The position numbers and the translations under genes were made by a program. Shown here one piece after another: positions 32,092-42,013 of a stretch of DNA of 64,000 nucleotides (position 1 is the stretch's first letter; each line of letters opens with the position of its first letter). The notes beneath the pieces were generated by a model. The model worked only from the letters and a program-made list of their open reading frames with translations. It did not search any database and had not been told where the DNA came from. The stretch covers positions 1,870,357-1,934,356 of the forward strand of contig NZ_CP059564.1 in NCBI RefSeq assembly GCF_014054525.1. The letters are read 5' to 3'. The DNA comes from Alysiella filiformis. Its GTDB lineage: Bacteria; Pseudomonadota; Gammaproteobacteria; Burkholderiales; Neisseriaceae.

Positions 32092-35000
32092 ATGGACGAA
32101 AAACTCAATTTTTCTTATTTGTTTGGCTCAAATGCGCCCTACATTGAAGAACTGTATGAAAATTTTTTACACGCACCCGAATCAGTAGAACCCTATTGGC
32201 AAGATTTTTTTGCCGAACTGGCGGCGCAGCCCAGCTTTGTAGAACGCGATGTGGCACATTATCCCGTACAAGAAGCCTTTGCCCAGTTGGCAAAACAACG
32301 CCCTGTTGCCACAGCCGTTTCAGGCAGCATTGATGAAGCCTTGTTGCAAAAACAAATTGCCGTATTGCGTTTGATTTCCGCCTACCGCATTCAAGGTGCA
32401 GGCGCAGCCAAAATTGACCCCTTGGGTTTGAAACAAAGCCGCAATCCCGAAGGCTTGTCGCCCGAAGAACACGGCTTAACCGCCGCCGACATGAACACCC
32501 AATTTGGCGTGGGCATGGGCGATTTTGCCTTGGATTCAAGCGCAGAAAAATTGACGCTGGCTGAAATCATCAACAAATTACAAAAAACCTATTGCGAACA
32601 CATTGGCGTGGAATACATGCACATTGGCAACCGCGAAGAACGCTTGTGGATTCGCAACCGCTTTGAACGCGATTTGTCCACGCCCAATTATTCTGCCGAA
32701 CAAAAACGCTATATTTTAAAACAAGTTACCGCAGCCGAAACTTTGGAACGCTATTTGCACACCAAATATGTGGGTCAAAAACGCTTTTCGGTTGAAGGTG
32801 GCGAAAGTGCCATTGCTGGCTTAAATTACTTAATCCAAAACGCAGGCAAAGACGGTGTAGAAGAAGTCGTGATTGGCATGGCACACCGTGGTCGTTTGAA
32901 CGTTTTGGTCAATACTTTGGGCAAAAAACCTGCCGATTTGTTTGCCGAATTTGAAGGTCGTGCCGAAATCAAATTCCCAAGCGGCGATGTGAAATACCAC
33001 AACGGTTTCAGCTCCGATATTGCCACACCAAATGGCGCAATGCACGTTACTTTGGCGTTCAACCCATCGCATTTGGAAATCGTGAACCCCGTGGTAGAAG
33101 GTTCAGTTCGCGCCAAACAAGGTCGCCGTGGCGAAAACGGTCGCGCCCAAGTACTGCCTGTATTGATTCATGGCGACAGCGCATTCATTGGCTTGGGCGT
33201 AAACCAAGGCAATTTCAATATGTCGCGCACCCGTGGCTACACCACTGGCGGCACGGTGCACATCGTGATTAACAACCAAATCGGTTTCACCACTTCCGAC
33301 ACCCGCGACACACGCTCTACCGTATATTGCAGCGACATCGCCAAAATGGTGGACGCACCCATTTTCCATGTGAATGGCGATGACCCCGAAGCCGTGTGCT
33401 ATGTGGTTCAGGCAGCTTTGGATTACCGCAAACAATTCCAAAAAGACGTGGTCATTGACTTGGTGTGCTTCCGCAAATTGGGACACAACGAAGGCGATGA
33501 CCCCACCTTAACCCAACCCATGATGTATCGCGCCATTGCCCAACACAAAGGCACACGCGCCCTGTATGCCGACAAATTGATTCAACAAGGCGTGGTAACC
33601 GCCGAACAAGCAGACGGCTACGTTCAAGAATACCGCGATGCTTTGGACAAAGGCGAACACGTTGAACAAACCCGCTTGACCAACTACGAAAGCAAACACC
33701 GTGTGGATTGGTCAAAATACCAAGGTCAAGATTGGCGCGAACAAGTGGAAAGCGGCTTGTCAGCAGACGACATTGCACGATTGGCTGAAAAATTCACTTA
33801 CGCCCCCGAAGGTTTTGGCTTGCACAACACCGCCAAGCGCGTGATTCAACAACGCAAAGAAATGGCAGCAGGCACACAAAACTTTGACTGGGGCATGGCA
33901 GAAACATTGGCATATGCCAGCATGGTAACAAGCGGCACAGGTGTACGCATTTCTGGCGAAGATTCAGGTCGCGGCACATTCTCGCACCGCCATGCCGTGT
34001 TGCACGACACCAATCGCCAAAGCCATGAAACAGGCATTTACATTCCTTTGCAACACATGGCAGAGAACCAAGCCGAATTTACCGTGATTGACTCCATTTT
34101 GAATGAAGAAGCGGTCATGGCTTACGAATATGGCTACGCCTGCTCCGCCCCCGATAAATTGACGATTTGGGAAGCCCAATTTGGCGACTTTGCCAATGGC
34201 GCACAAGTGGTGATTGACCAATTCTTGTCATCTGGCGAAACCAAATGGGGACGCTTGTGTGGCTTAACCACCATTTTGCCACATGGCTATGATGGTCAGG
34301 GTCCAGAGCATTCATCTGCGCGTTTGGAACGCTGGTTGCAACTGTGTTCTGAACACAATATGCAAATCATCATGCCTTCGGAAGCCTCGCAAATGTTCCA
34401 CATTTTGCGCCGCCAAACTTTGCGTTCATACCGCAAACCGCTTGTGATTTTCATGTCCAAACGCTTGTTGCGCTTTAAAGATTCAACCAGCCCATTGAGC
34501 GATTTCTTGGAAGGCACCACATTCCGCCCCGTGATTGGCGATACCGTTCAACGCGCCGACAATGGCAGCGTGAAACGCGTGATTTTGTGTGCAGGTCAAG
34601 TGTATTACGACATTGCCAAAGGTCGTGAAGAACGTGGCTTGGAAAATGATGTGGCTATTGTGCGCGTTGAGCAGTTGTATCCTTTCCCCTATGCCGAAGC
34701 GCAAGCGGAATTGGCAAAATACCCCAATGCACAAGAAATTGTGTGGGCACAAGAAGAACCCAAAAACCAAGGCGCATGGTATCAAACCCGTCATCGTTTG
34801 GAACGCTTGGCAACAGGCAGCCAAAAAGTGTTGTATGCAGGTCGTCCTGCCAGCGCATCGCCTGCGGTGGGCTACGCCAGCAAACACAATGCCCAACTGA
34901 AACAGTTGGTTGAAGATGCTTTGGATTTGAGCCAAATCGTGATTCAGGCAGCCCAACAAGTTGAAACGATTGCCCCAATGCCACAACACACTTTGTTGGA

Positions 35001-35118
35001 TATGGTGGAAACCGTATCGCAGCAGCCTGAAAATCCATTTGGCAATGCAAGCGATGACTCAAACGAACACAGTTTTTCTAACAGCAATGTAAACCATGTA
35101 TGGAAGGTAACAACATGA
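32092..35118 (+). CDS. sucA: 2-oxoglutarate dehydrogenase E1 component
   Basis: A 1008-residue thiamine-diphosphate enzyme that decarboxylates 2-oxoglutarate and passes succinyl to SucB in the TCA cycle. It starts [22 protein letters not shown], the SucA N-terminal helix that binds E2, with HRGRLNVL, the ThDP region ([18 protein letters not shown]...[11 protein letters not shown]) and a C-terminal transketolase-like half ([22 protein letters not shown]-type block, here [17 protein letters not shown]). The ATG at 32092 has AAAGG at 7-nt spacing; the ATG at 32086 is too close to it. The stop overlaps the sucB start. Confidence 0.95.
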   Translation: MDEKLNFSYLFGSNAPYIEELYENFLHAPESVEPYWQDFFAELAAQPSFVERDVAHYPVQEAFAQLAKQRPVATAVSGSIDEALLQKQIAVLRLISAYRIQGAGAAKIDPLGLKQSRNPEGLSPEEHGLTAADMNTQFGVGMGDFALDSSAEKLTLAEIINKLQKTYCEHIGVEYMHIGNREERLWIRNRFERDLSTPNYSAEQKRYILKQVTAAETLERYLHTKYVGQKRFSVEGGESAIAGLNYLIQNAGKDGVEEVVIGMAHRGRLNVLVNTLGKKPADLFAEFEGRAEIKFPSGDVKYHNGFSSDIATPNGAMHVTLAFNPSHLEIVNPVVEGSVRAKQGRRGENGRAQVLPVLIHGDSAFIGLGVNQGNFNMSRTRGYTTGGTVHIVINNQIGFTTSDTRDTRSTVYCSDIAKMVDAPIFHVNGDDPEAVCYVVQAALDYRKQFQKDVVIDLVCFRKLGHNEGDDPTLTQPMMYRAIAQHKGTRALYADKLIQQGVVTAEQADGYVQEYRDALDKGEHVEQTRLTNYESKHRVDWSKYQGQDWREQVESGLSADDIARLAEKFTYAPEGFGLHNTAKRVIQQRKEMAAGTQNFDWGMAETLAYASMVTSGTGVRISGEDSGRGTFSHRHAVLHDTNRQSHETGIYIPLQHMAENQAEFTVIDSILNEEAVMAYEYGYACSAPDKLTIWEAQFGDFANGAQVVIDQFLSSGETKWGRLCGLTTILPHGYDGQGPEHSSARLERWLQLCSEHNMQIIMPSEASQMFHILRRQTLRSYRKPLVIFMSKRLLRFKDSTSPLSDFLEGTTFRPVIGDTVQRADNGSVKRVILCAGQVYYDIAKGREERGLENDVAIVRVEQLYPFPYAEAQAELAKYPNAQEIVWAQEEPKNQGAWYQTRHRLERLATGSQKVLYAGRPASASPAVGYASKHNAQLKQLVEDALDLSQIVIQAAQQVETIAPMPQHTLLDMVETVSQQPENPFGNASDDSNEHSFSNSNVNHVWKVTT

Positions 35119-36332
35119 TTGTAGAAGTAAATGTACCCGTATTTGCGGAAAGCATCAGCGAAGGCACTTTGTTGTCTTGGCACAAAAAAGTGGGCGAAAC
35201 CGTAGCCCGCGATGAGGTTTTGGTGGACATTGAAACCGATAAAGTGGTGCTGGAAGTGCCTGCGCCACAAGCGGGTGTTTTGGTGGAAATCATTGTTCAA
35301 GATGGCGAAACCGTTACCACCCAACAATTGTTGGCGAAAATTGACACCGAAGCCCAAGCGGGTGCAACGGCTGCACCTGCTGCGGCAACTGCGCCTGCGG
35401 TTCAGGCTGCCACACCTGCGGTGGAAGCTGCGCCTGTTTCCAATGCCCAAGCAGGTGTTGCCATGCCTGCTGCGGCAAAATTGGCTGCTGAAAAAGGCGT
35501 TGATGTGAACAGCATTCAAGGTTCTGGTCGTGATGGTCGTGTGCTGAAAGAAGATGTGCAAGCTGCCCAACCTGCGGCACAAGCGTCTGCGCCCAAAGCG
35601 GCTGCGCCTGCGGTGGCATTGCCTGTGGGCGAACGCACCGAACAACGTGTTCCCATGAGCCGTTTGCGTGCGCGTGTGGCTGAACGTTTGTTGGCATCGC
35701 AAGCTGAAAATGCGATTTTGACCACGTTCAACGAAGTGAACATGAAACCCGTAATGGATTTACGCGCCAAATACAAAGACAAGTTTGAAAAAGAACATGG
35801 CGTGAAATTGGGCTTTATGTCTTTCTTTGTTAAGGCTGCGGTAGCCGCATTGAAAAAATTCCCTGTTGTGAATGCGTCTGTGGACGGCAACGACATTGTT
35901 TACCATGGCTATTTTGACATTGGTATTGCGGTGGGCAGCCCACGCGGTTTGGTGGTACCCATTTTGCGTAATGCCGACCAAATGAGCATTGCCGATATTG
36001 AACGCGCCATCATGGATTATGCGGTTAAAGCGAAAGACGGCAAAATCGCCATTGAAGATTTGACTGGCGGTACGTTCTCCATTACCAATGGCGGTACGTT
36101 TGGTTCTATGATGTCCACGCCAATTATCAATCCGCCACAATCTGCGATTTTGGGCATGCACGCCACCAAAGACCGTGCTGTGGTTGAAAATGGCGAAATC
36201 GTGGTGCGTCCGATGATGTATTTGGCGTTGTCTTACGACCACCGCATTATTGACGGTCGTGAAGCGGTGCTGACTTTGGTAACGATTAAAGAGTTGCTGG
36301 AAGACCCTGCTCGCTTGTTGTTGGATTTGTAA
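35115..36332 (+). CDS. sucB: dihydrolipoyllysine-residue succinyltransferase (E2)
   Basis: A 405-residue E2 core. It has an N-terminal lipoyl domain with the lipoylated Lys43 in [11 protein letters not shown], an Ala/Pro-rich hinge (residues ~80-115), the peripheral-subunit-binding domain ([30 protein letters not shown]), and the catalytic domain with [12 protein letters not shown] (His and Asp of the active site). ATGA overlap with sucA (35115-35118) and GGAAGG upstream indicate coupled translation. The E3 gene lpd and sucCD, which usually follow in Neisseria, are absent; a strong terminator closes the operon. Confidence 0.95.
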   Translation: MIVEVNVPVFAESISEGTLLSWHKKVGETVARDEVLVDIETDKVVLEVPAPQAGVLVEIIVQDGETVTTQQLLAKIDTEAQAGATAAPAAATAPAVQAATPAVEAAPVSNAQAGVAMPAAAKLAAEKGVDVNSIQGSGRDGRVLKEDVQAAQPAAQASAPKAAAPAVALPVGERTEQRVPMSRLRARVAERLLASQAENAILTTFNEVNMKPVMDLRAKYKDKFEKEHGVKLGFMSFFVKAAVAALKKFPVVNASVDGNDIVYHGYFDIGIAVGSPRGLVVPILRNADQMSIADIERAIMDYAVKAKDGKIAIEDLTGGTFSITNGGTFGSMMSTPIINPPQSAILGMHATKDRAVVENGEIVVRPMMYLALSYDHRIIDGREAVLTLVTIKELLEDPARLLLDL

Positions 36333-36353
36333 TTTGATTTAATGCAAATCAAA

Positions 36354-36399
36354 AGCTGCCTGAAAACGCTTAATTGGGTTTTCAGGCAGCTTGTTTTTG
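36354..36399 (+). terminator. sucAB terminator built from an inverted DUS pair
   Basis: Perfect 15-bp stem AAGCTGCCTGAAAAC / GTTTTCAGGCAGCTT with a 10-nt loop, then GTTTTTG. It may also serve the convergent pheA. Confidence 0.88.
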
Positions 36400-36460
36400 T
36401 GCGGTATTTCAAGAGTGGGTGTGGCGGCGATACGCCACGTTTACGCCCATAAGGCAATCA

Positions 36461-37540
36461 TTAAATCACTGCCATGGGATATGAACCCACCACTTTGACA
36501 AAACCTGTTACATCGCGCAATTCGTTTAGGGCTGCCTGAATGTTGGCGTCCAAATGATGTCCTTCTATGTCAATGAAGAAAACGTATTCCCACAAACCTG
36601 TGTGGCTGGGGCGGCTTTCAAATTTGGTTAGGGATATGCCTGCTTGGGTAAACGGTGCGATGAGGCGGTGCAATGTGCCTGCGCGATTGGGTGCGCTGAC
36701 GATGAGCGATGTTTTGTCGCCCGTGCCGCTTGGGGTGGTGTCTTGGTAGCCCAACACCAAAAAGCGGGTGGTGTTGTTGGGTTCGTCTTCAATGTTGCTT
36801 GCCAATTTGTGTAATTGGTAAATTTCGGCGGCGGCTTGGCTGGCTATTGCGGCGGCGTGGGACTGCTCGCTTGCCAAACGTGCGGCTTCGCCATTGCTGG
36901 ATACTGCCACGCAACGTACGTTTTCAGGCAGGTTTTTTGCCAGCCAACGCTGACATTGCGCCAAAGCCTGTGCATGAGCATACACCACTTGCAAATCGTT
37001 CATGTGGTTGTGCTGGCAAAGCAGATGATGATGAATACGCAACACCACTTCGCCACACACTTTTAAGGGGGTATTGACCAGCAAATCCAAGGTGCGACCT
37101 ACTGAACCTTCGGTGGAATTTTCAATGGGGGCAACCACATAATCTGCCTGACGCGCCTCCACCAAACGCATGCTTTCATCAACGGTGGGGCAAGCTACGG
37201 TGTGGGCGGCGTGTCCAAAATGTTTCATGGCTGCCAGTTGGGTAAACGTGCCTTGTGGCCCCAAATAGGCAATGGTCAATGGGCGTTCCACCGCCAAACA
37301 TTCGCTCATGATTTCGCGGAACAACCGTGCCACGCTCTCATCGGGCAAAGGTCCTGTGTTGATTTGTTTGATGCGTTGCAAAACTTGCGCTTCGCGTTCG
37401 GGGCGATACACCACGCCTGTGCCTTTGAGTTCGCCAATGGCGCGGGCGTGTTGGGCGCGTTGGTTCATCAGTTGCAAGATTTGTTGGTCAATCGCGTCAA
37501 TGGCGTTGCGGTGTGGGAGAAGTTGGCTGTCGTCTGCCAT
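36461..37540 (-). CDS. pheA: bifunctional chorismate mutase / prephenate dehydratase
   Basis: A 359-residue P-protein of phenylalanine synthesis. It has a chorismate mutase domain (residues ~10-90, RNAIDAIDQQILQLMNQRAQHARAIGELK), a prephenate dehydratase domain (from TIAYLGPQGTFTQLAA, with PIENSTEGSVGRTLD and NNTTRFLVLG), and a C-terminal ACT domain with the Phe-binding ESRPSHTGLWEYVFFIDIEGH. It converts chorismate to prephenate and then phenylpyruvate, feedback inhibited by Phe. AGGA lies 8 nt before the ATG at 37540. Divergent from hscB with overlapping -10 boxes. Confidence 0.95.
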   Translation of the reverse strand: MADDSQLLPHRNAIDAIDQQILQLMNQRAQHARAIGELKGTGVVYRPEREAQVLQRIKQINTGPLPDESVARLFREIMSECLAVERPLTIAYLGPQGTFTQLAAMKHFGHAAHTVACPTVDESMRLVEARQADYVVAPIENSTEGSVGRTLDLLVNTPLKVCGEVVLRIHHHLLCQHNHMNDLQVVYAHAQALAQCQRWLAKNLPENVRCVAVSSNGEAARLASEQSHAAAIASQAAAEIYQLHKLASNIEDEPNNTTRFLVLGYQDTTPSGTGDKTSLIVSAPNRAGTLHRLIAPFTQAGISLTKFESRPSHTGLWEYVFFIDIEGHHLDANIQAALNELRDVTGFVKVVGSYPMAVI

Positions 37541-37563
37541 GGTGTGTTCCTGTAAACAAAGCG

Positions 37564-37588
37564 TGTTAAAATGGCGCGTATTTTAACA
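37564..37588. promoter_or_regulatory. overlapping divergent extended -10 boxes for hscB and pheA
   Basis: TGTTAAAAT on the forward strand (37564-37572) and the same motif on the reverse strand (37588-37580) form a 25-bp imperfect palindrome. Transcription from both would overlap at the start, so the two genes may compete. Confidence 0.4.
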
Positions 37589-37645
37589 AAACTTGATTTT
37601 TCAGGCAGCTTTTCCGTTTCAGGCAGCCTGAAAATGGAGCCACAG

Positions 37646-38155
37646 ATGATGTCTAACCCATTTCAATTATTGGGCTTGCCCACGCAATTTGATTTAGATG
37701 CCGATGATTTAACACAACGTTACCGCCAGTTGGCAGCCCAATTCCACCCCGACAAATTTGCCGCCCAATCCACATTTGAGCAAAAACAAGCCGTGATGAT
37801 GTCTGCCACGATTAACGAAGCGTATCGCCAATTAAGCCACCCCATCAATCGCGCTGCCACCCTGCTGGCACAACACGGCATTCACGCCGATGCGCCCGAA
37901 CACACCCAATTTGCCGCCGATTTTCTGATGCAACAAATGCAATGGCGCGAAACCTTGGGCGATGCGCGCATGGAAAACGACACCGCCACCTTAACCAGTC
38001 TGAAAAACGAAATTGCCCAAGAACAAGCTGATTTGTATGAAAAACTTTCCACCAGCTTTGCCGCGCAACAACACGACACCGCCGCCCAACTGGTGCGTCA
38101 AGGGCGTTTTTTGGATAAGCTGCAACAAGAAATTCAGGCAGCCTTGCCCGAATAA
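37646..38155 (+). CDS. hscB: Fe-S cluster co-chaperone HscB
   Basis: A 169-residue J-domain protein. The J domain (residues 4-75) contains HPDKF (His34-Pro-Asp), needed to stimulate HscA ATPase. The C-terminal three-helix domain (about 90-169) binds IscU. It assists transfer of Fe-S clusters from the IscU scaffold. The start is one of two tandem ATGs (37646/37649) after GGAG; the frame is open upstream through two DUS but those residues are not HscB-like. hscA and iscU are not adjacent. Confidence 0.92.
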   Translation: MMSNPFQLLGLPTQFDLDADDLTQRYRQLAAQFHPDKFAAQSTFEQKQAVMMSATINEAYRQLSHPINRAATLLAQHGIHADAPEHTQFAADFLMQQMQWRETLGDARMENDTATLTSLKNEIAQEQADLYEKLSTSFAAQQHDTAAQLVRQGRFLDKLQQEIQAALPE

Positions 38156-38236
38156 ATTTGGCTGCTGGTGGCAGATAACGCCAAAAAGTTGTAAAATTTC
38201 ACATAAAATTTCCAATTTTTATCATGGACTAAAAAA

Positions 38237-39094
38237 ATGAGCAGAAAAGTTGCCGTAGCCGCCATGTCCACATCGGGCTTGGATTATTATCCCCACCCAC
38301 ACAATATTGCGCTGTTGCGTTTAAAATTGATTTTGGGCGGCGTAACTTATTCCGATGACCCCAAACGTTTTAGCAATGAACAATTTGTGCGCTGGGTTAA
38401 AGAAAACGAATTGCTGTTACCCAAAACTTCGCCACCCAATCGTTTGGAAATCACCAAATTTTTCTTGAATTTGGCAGACCAAGGCTATGAAGAAGTCATT
38501 TTCATTGCCATTTCGTCCAAATTGAGTAAAAGCTATCAAAACGTGCTGGATTGCATTCCCCTGCTCAAAGACAAAATCAAAATCCACCCCTTTGACAGCA
38601 AATCAGGCACCTTTACCGAAGGCTGGCTGGCTTTGGAAGCCGAACGCCTGTTGGCACAAGGCTGGGACGTGAAAAAAGTTTTAACCCGCTTGGAAGTGGT
38701 ACGCAACAACAGCTATGTGTTTTTTGGTGTAGATGATTTGACTTATTTGGTCAAAAATGGGCGTTTGTCTTCGGCATCGCAGTTTTTGGCAAATGTGTTG
38801 CGCATCAAGCCTTTAATTCGGGTAGAAAAAGATGGCACTGCCGTGGTGGCAGAACGTGTGTTTACCACCAGCCGCGCCATGCAAGCCTTGTGCCATCGTG
38901 TGAAGGAGCTGACTTCCACAGGCAAATACAGCGTGTTTACCCTGTATGCAGGCAGCGCGGAATTGCACCGTGAAATGCAAATCATGTTGTCGGAGCAAAA
39001 CGGTTTACGCAATTTGCCCGCCTACCCCATTACACCCGCCATTGCATCACACGTTGGACCTTACTCTTTTGGTGTGGGCATTGTGCCTTTGTGA
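38237..39094 (+). CDS. DegV family fatty-acid-binding protein
   Basis: A 285-residue two-domain protein of the DegV family: N-terminal EDD-type domain (KVAVAAMSTSGLDYY... opening strand, then FFLNLADQGYEEVIFIAISSKLSKSYQN) and a C-terminal domain with FVVDDLTYLVKNGRLSSASQFLANVLRIKPLIRVEKDG (here FFGVDDLTYLVKNGRL), the family hallmark. In Gram-positives, FakB proteins present fatty acids to the kinase FakA; no FakA homologue is nearby, so the role here is open. The end pattern GPYSFGVG is also typical. Confidence 0.88.
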   Translation: MSRKVAVAAMSTSGLDYYPHPHNIALLRLKLILGGVTYSDDPKRFSNEQFVRWVKENELLLPKTSPPNRLEITKFFLNLADQGYEEVIFIAISSKLSKSYQNVLDCIPLLKDKIKIHPFDSKSGTFTEGWLALEAERLLAQGWDVKKVLTRLEVVRNNSYVFFGVDDLTYLVKNGRLSSASQFLANVLRIKPLIRVEKDGTAVVAERVFTTSRAMQALCHRVKELTSTGKYSVFTLYAGSAELHREMQIMLSEQNGLRNLPAYPITPAIASHVGPYSFGVGIVPL

Positions 39095-39109
39095 TTTGCA
39101 CCATTTTGA

Positions 39110-39143
39110 AGGCAGAATAAGGGATTTATTCTGCCTGATTTTG
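39110..39143 (+). terminator. intrinsic terminator after the degV-family gene
   Basis: AGGCAGAATAA / TTATTCTGCCT, 11-bp perfect stem with a 5-nt loop, followed by GATTTTG and then a DUS. Confidence 0.78.
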
Positions 39144-39176
39144 TTTTCAGGCAGCCTGAAAAACGGATTTTAAAAT

Positions 39177-40595
39177 ATGAAAATTTTGATTTTGGGTAGC
39201 GGACAAGTTGGCTCAACCATCGCCCAAGAGCTTGCCAATATGCCCAATAATGACGTTACCATTATTGACACCGATGAAAATGCCCTACGCAACATCGGCA
39301 GCCAACTTGATGTGCAAACGCTGGTGGGCAACGGTGCCTCGCCCCTGCTTTTGGAGCAAGCAGGTGCCAACGACACCGACATGCTGCTCGCCCTAACCCG
39401 CAGCGATGAAACCAATTTGGTGGCGTGTAAACTGGCAGCGTCTTTGTTCAACATTCCCAATCGCATTGCGCGGGTGCGTGCCAGCGCGTATTTGGAATAT
39501 GGCGAACAACACAAATCAGACGATGAAGAAACCCACCTTTCAGACAGCCTTCATGCTTTTGATGTTACCGATTCCATACACCCCGAACAGTTGGTTACCG
39601 AACATTTGGTGGGTTTGTTGAGTTACGTTCGGGCTTTGCAAGTGCTGCCTTTTGCCCACGAACAAGTCAAAATGGTGGTGGCGCAAGCCAAACACGGCGA
39701 TATGGTGGCAGGCAAATCCATCATAGAAATCAACGAAACGCTGCCTGAACACACCGATTGTCAAATTTGCGCCATTTATCGCAACAATCATTTAATCGTC
39801 CCCCAGCCCAATACCGTGATTGTGGAAGGCGATGAAATCTGCTTTGTGCTGGCAAGCGAACACATGCAAGCCGTGATGAATGTGATGTTCCGCTACGACA
39901 GCCGCAACCGCCGCGTGATGATAGCAGGCGGTGGCAACATCGGTTATCGTCTCGCCAAACGTTTGGAAAATCAATTTAACATCAAAATCATAGAAAGCAA
40001 TGCCACCCGCGCCGAATGGCTGGCTGAAAATTTGGACAACGCCTTGGTGCTACAAGGTTCAGCCAGCGATGAAAATTTGCTCGCGCGTGAATACATAGAC
40101 GAAATAGACGTGTTTTGCGCCCTAACCAATGACGATGAAAACAACATCATGTCGGCATTGTTGGCAAAAAACTTGGGGGCAAAGCGCGTGATTAGCATCA
40201 TCAACCGTTCGCGCTATGTGGATTTGCTCACGGGCAATCAGATTGACATCATCGTTTCGCCACACCAAATCACGATTGGCAGCGTGTTGGCACACGTCAG
40301 ACGCGGCGATGTGGCGGCGGTGTATCCCCTGCGGCGCGGCGCGGCAGAAGCGATTGAAGTGGTGGTGCATGGCGACAAGCGCACTTCATCACTGGTGGGG
40401 CGGCGCGTGAGCGAAGTGGATTTCCCCAAAGGTTGCCACATTGCCGCCATTGTGCGTGGCGATGAAGTGGTCATGGGGCGCAATCACGAAGTGGAATTGG
40501 CAGATGGCGACCATTTGATTTTCTTTGTGGCACGCCGCCGCGTGTTGCGTGAATTGGAGAAATTGATTCAGGTAAAAATGGGTTTTTTCGGTTAA
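39177..40595 (+). CDS. trkA: Trk system potassium uptake regulatory protein TrkA
   Basis: A 472-residue peripheral membrane protein that gates the TrkH/TrkG K+ channel. Two tandem RCK units each carry an NAD-binding motif: ILGSGQVGSTIA (residues 5-16) and MIAGGGNIGYRLAKRL (about 245), each followed by a TrkA_C domain. A KSDDEETHLSDSLHAFD stretch in the first unit is typical of proteobacterial TrkA. trkH is not in the window. The gene has its own terminator upstream and probably its own promoter near the DUS. Confidence 0.94.
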   Translation: MKILILGSGQVGSTIAQELANMPNNDVTIIDTDENALRNIGSQLDVQTLVGNGASPLLLEQAGANDTDMLLALTRSDETNLVACKLAASLFNIPNRIARVRASAYLEYGEQHKSDDEETHLSDSLHAFDVTDSIHPEQLVTEHLVGLLSYVRALQVLPFAHEQVKMVVAQAKHGDMVAGKSIIEINETLPEHTDCQICAIYRNNHLIVPQPNTVIVEGDEICFVLASEHMQAVMNVMFRYDSRNRRVMIAGGGNIGYRLAKRLENQFNIKIIESNATRAEWLAENLDNALVLQGSASDENLLAREYIDEIDVFCALTNDDENNIMSALLAKNLGAKRVISIINRSRYVDLLTGNQIDIIVSPHQITIGSVLAHVRRGDVAAVYPLRRGAAEAIEVVVHGDKRTSSLVGRRVSEVDFPKGCHIAAIVRGDEVVMGRNHEVELADGDHLIFFVARRRVLRELEKLIQVKMGFFG

Positions 40596-40688
40596 AATAC
40601 ACGTTCAGGCTGCCTTTCATTGTCCTACACAATTTTGCAGGCTGCCTGAAAAGCCATTTTTCAAACACAATGACAAAAAACAACCATC

Positions 40689-42008
40689 ATGCTGCTACGA
40701 CAACCCTTATTGTGGGCGATGTGCTTACTGGCTTGGGGCATACCCCATGCCCAAGCCACCAGTTTGCAAGACATTTTAAAAAACAACCTGTTTGCCGACC
40801 CCGCCATATTGGAAGCACAAGCCAATCAACGTGTGGCGGCTGCCGACATCAAAATTGCCCAATCGGCACACTATCCCACCGTTACGGTAACAGGCGCACA
40901 AACTTTGGCGCAAAATCACCGCTACGATGGCAATCGCCGCAGCAGTTTCAATCCAGGGTTGCAAGGCAAATTGAATTTGTATTCATGGGGCGGCAAAGAA
41001 GCGCAAATCCGCCAAGCCGAACACAAACACGATTATTTTCAACACAAAGTAACCGAAACCCAAGAAGATGTGAGCAACACCATTGCCACACTGTATTTGG
41101 GGGCATTACGCGCCAAAGAATCCATTCAGGCAGCCCAACACAATTTGGAACGCCACAATCAAATCATCAACGATTTGACCATCATCACCAAATTTGACAA
41201 AGGGCGAATGTCGGAGCTGGAACAAGCCATGGCACGGCGTTTGCGCGTTGATGCGTATTTGGCGGAACAAACGCGCTCTTTGGAATTGAATTTGAGCAAA
41301 TTGGGCAAATACACAGGCAGCCGCCTTGCCCCCGAATTGCTGCAAAACCCATTTGAAGCCGACAATCCCGACAATTTGGTGGCGCGTTTTCAAATGGCAG
41401 ATGCGCGACAACAGCCCAGCTACCAAGCCCAACAAGCCGAACGCCAAAGCGTAGAAGCCGAATTGGACGTGGCAAAAGCCAATCGCTATCCCGACATCAA
41501 TTTAATCGCCAATGTCAACCGCGACAACAAAGAAGTGTATGTGAATTTGGAATGGGACATTTACAATCGCGCACGCGGTTATCAAGTGTCGCGCACGGCA
41601 GAAAGCATGATTGTTGCCGATGCGAAAATGGAGCAAATTCAACGCGATGTTGCCGAACGCGCCCGCAGTGCACAAGTGGATATGTTGCAAAGTTTAAAAC
41701 GGGTGGAAATTGGCGAACAGCAAATTGCGGCACAAAAAAAGGTCATCAAAGCCTATGAATTGCAATTCAAAATTGCACGCCGCACCCTGATTGATGTGCT
41801 GGACGCTTACGCAGAATTGTGGAACATTGAAAACACCGTGGTGGCAGCACGCAATGATTACCGCGATGCGGCTTTGGCTTATCTTAATTCGCAAGCCGCC
41901 ATTGGCAAATGGGCGGGCGTGGTCAATGTTGATGAATCGGGTTCAGGCAGCCCTTCACAGCCCCCCACTCAAACGGAAACGCAGCCTGAAAACCCTTCAA
42001 ATGATTGA
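40689..42008 (+). CDS. TolC-family outer-membrane channel of a Lap-like type I secretion system
   Basis: A 439-residue TolC-like protein. Signal peptide about residues 1-23 (ending PHAQA), then two outer-membrane-efflux repeats rich in coiled-coil helices (ILEAQANQRVAAADIKIAQSAHYPTVTVTG; FKIARRTLIDVLDAYAELWNIE). It resembles LapE/AggA channels used for export of giant adhesins rather than multidrug TolC. It is followed at 4 bp or less by the ABC transporter gene and then the adaptor, forming a complete export operon. The C-terminus has a low-complexity Gln/Pro/Thr tail partly made from a DUS (GSGSPSQPPTQTETQPENPS). Confidence 0.85.
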   Translation: MLLRQPLLWAMCLLAWGIPHAQATSLQDILKNNLFADPAILEAQANQRVAAADIKIAQSAHYPTVTVTGAQTLAQNHRYDGNRRSSFNPGLQGKLNLYSWGGKEAQIRQAEHKHDYFQHKVTETQEDVSNTIATLYLGALRAKESIQAAQHNLERHNQIINDLTIITKFDKGRMSELEQAMARRLRVDAYLAEQTRSLELNLSKLGKYTGSRLAPELLQNPFEADNPDNLVARFQMADARQQPSYQAQQAERQSVEAELDVAKANRYPDINLIANVNRDNKEVYVNLEWDIYNRARGYQVSRTAESMIVADAKMEQIQRDVAERARSAQVDMLQSLKRVEIGEQQIAAQKKVIKAYELQFKIARRTLIDVLDAYAELWNIENTVVAARNDYRDAALAYLNSQAAIGKWAGVVNVDESGSGSPSQPPTQTETQPENPSND

Positions 42009-42013
42009 AAAAC

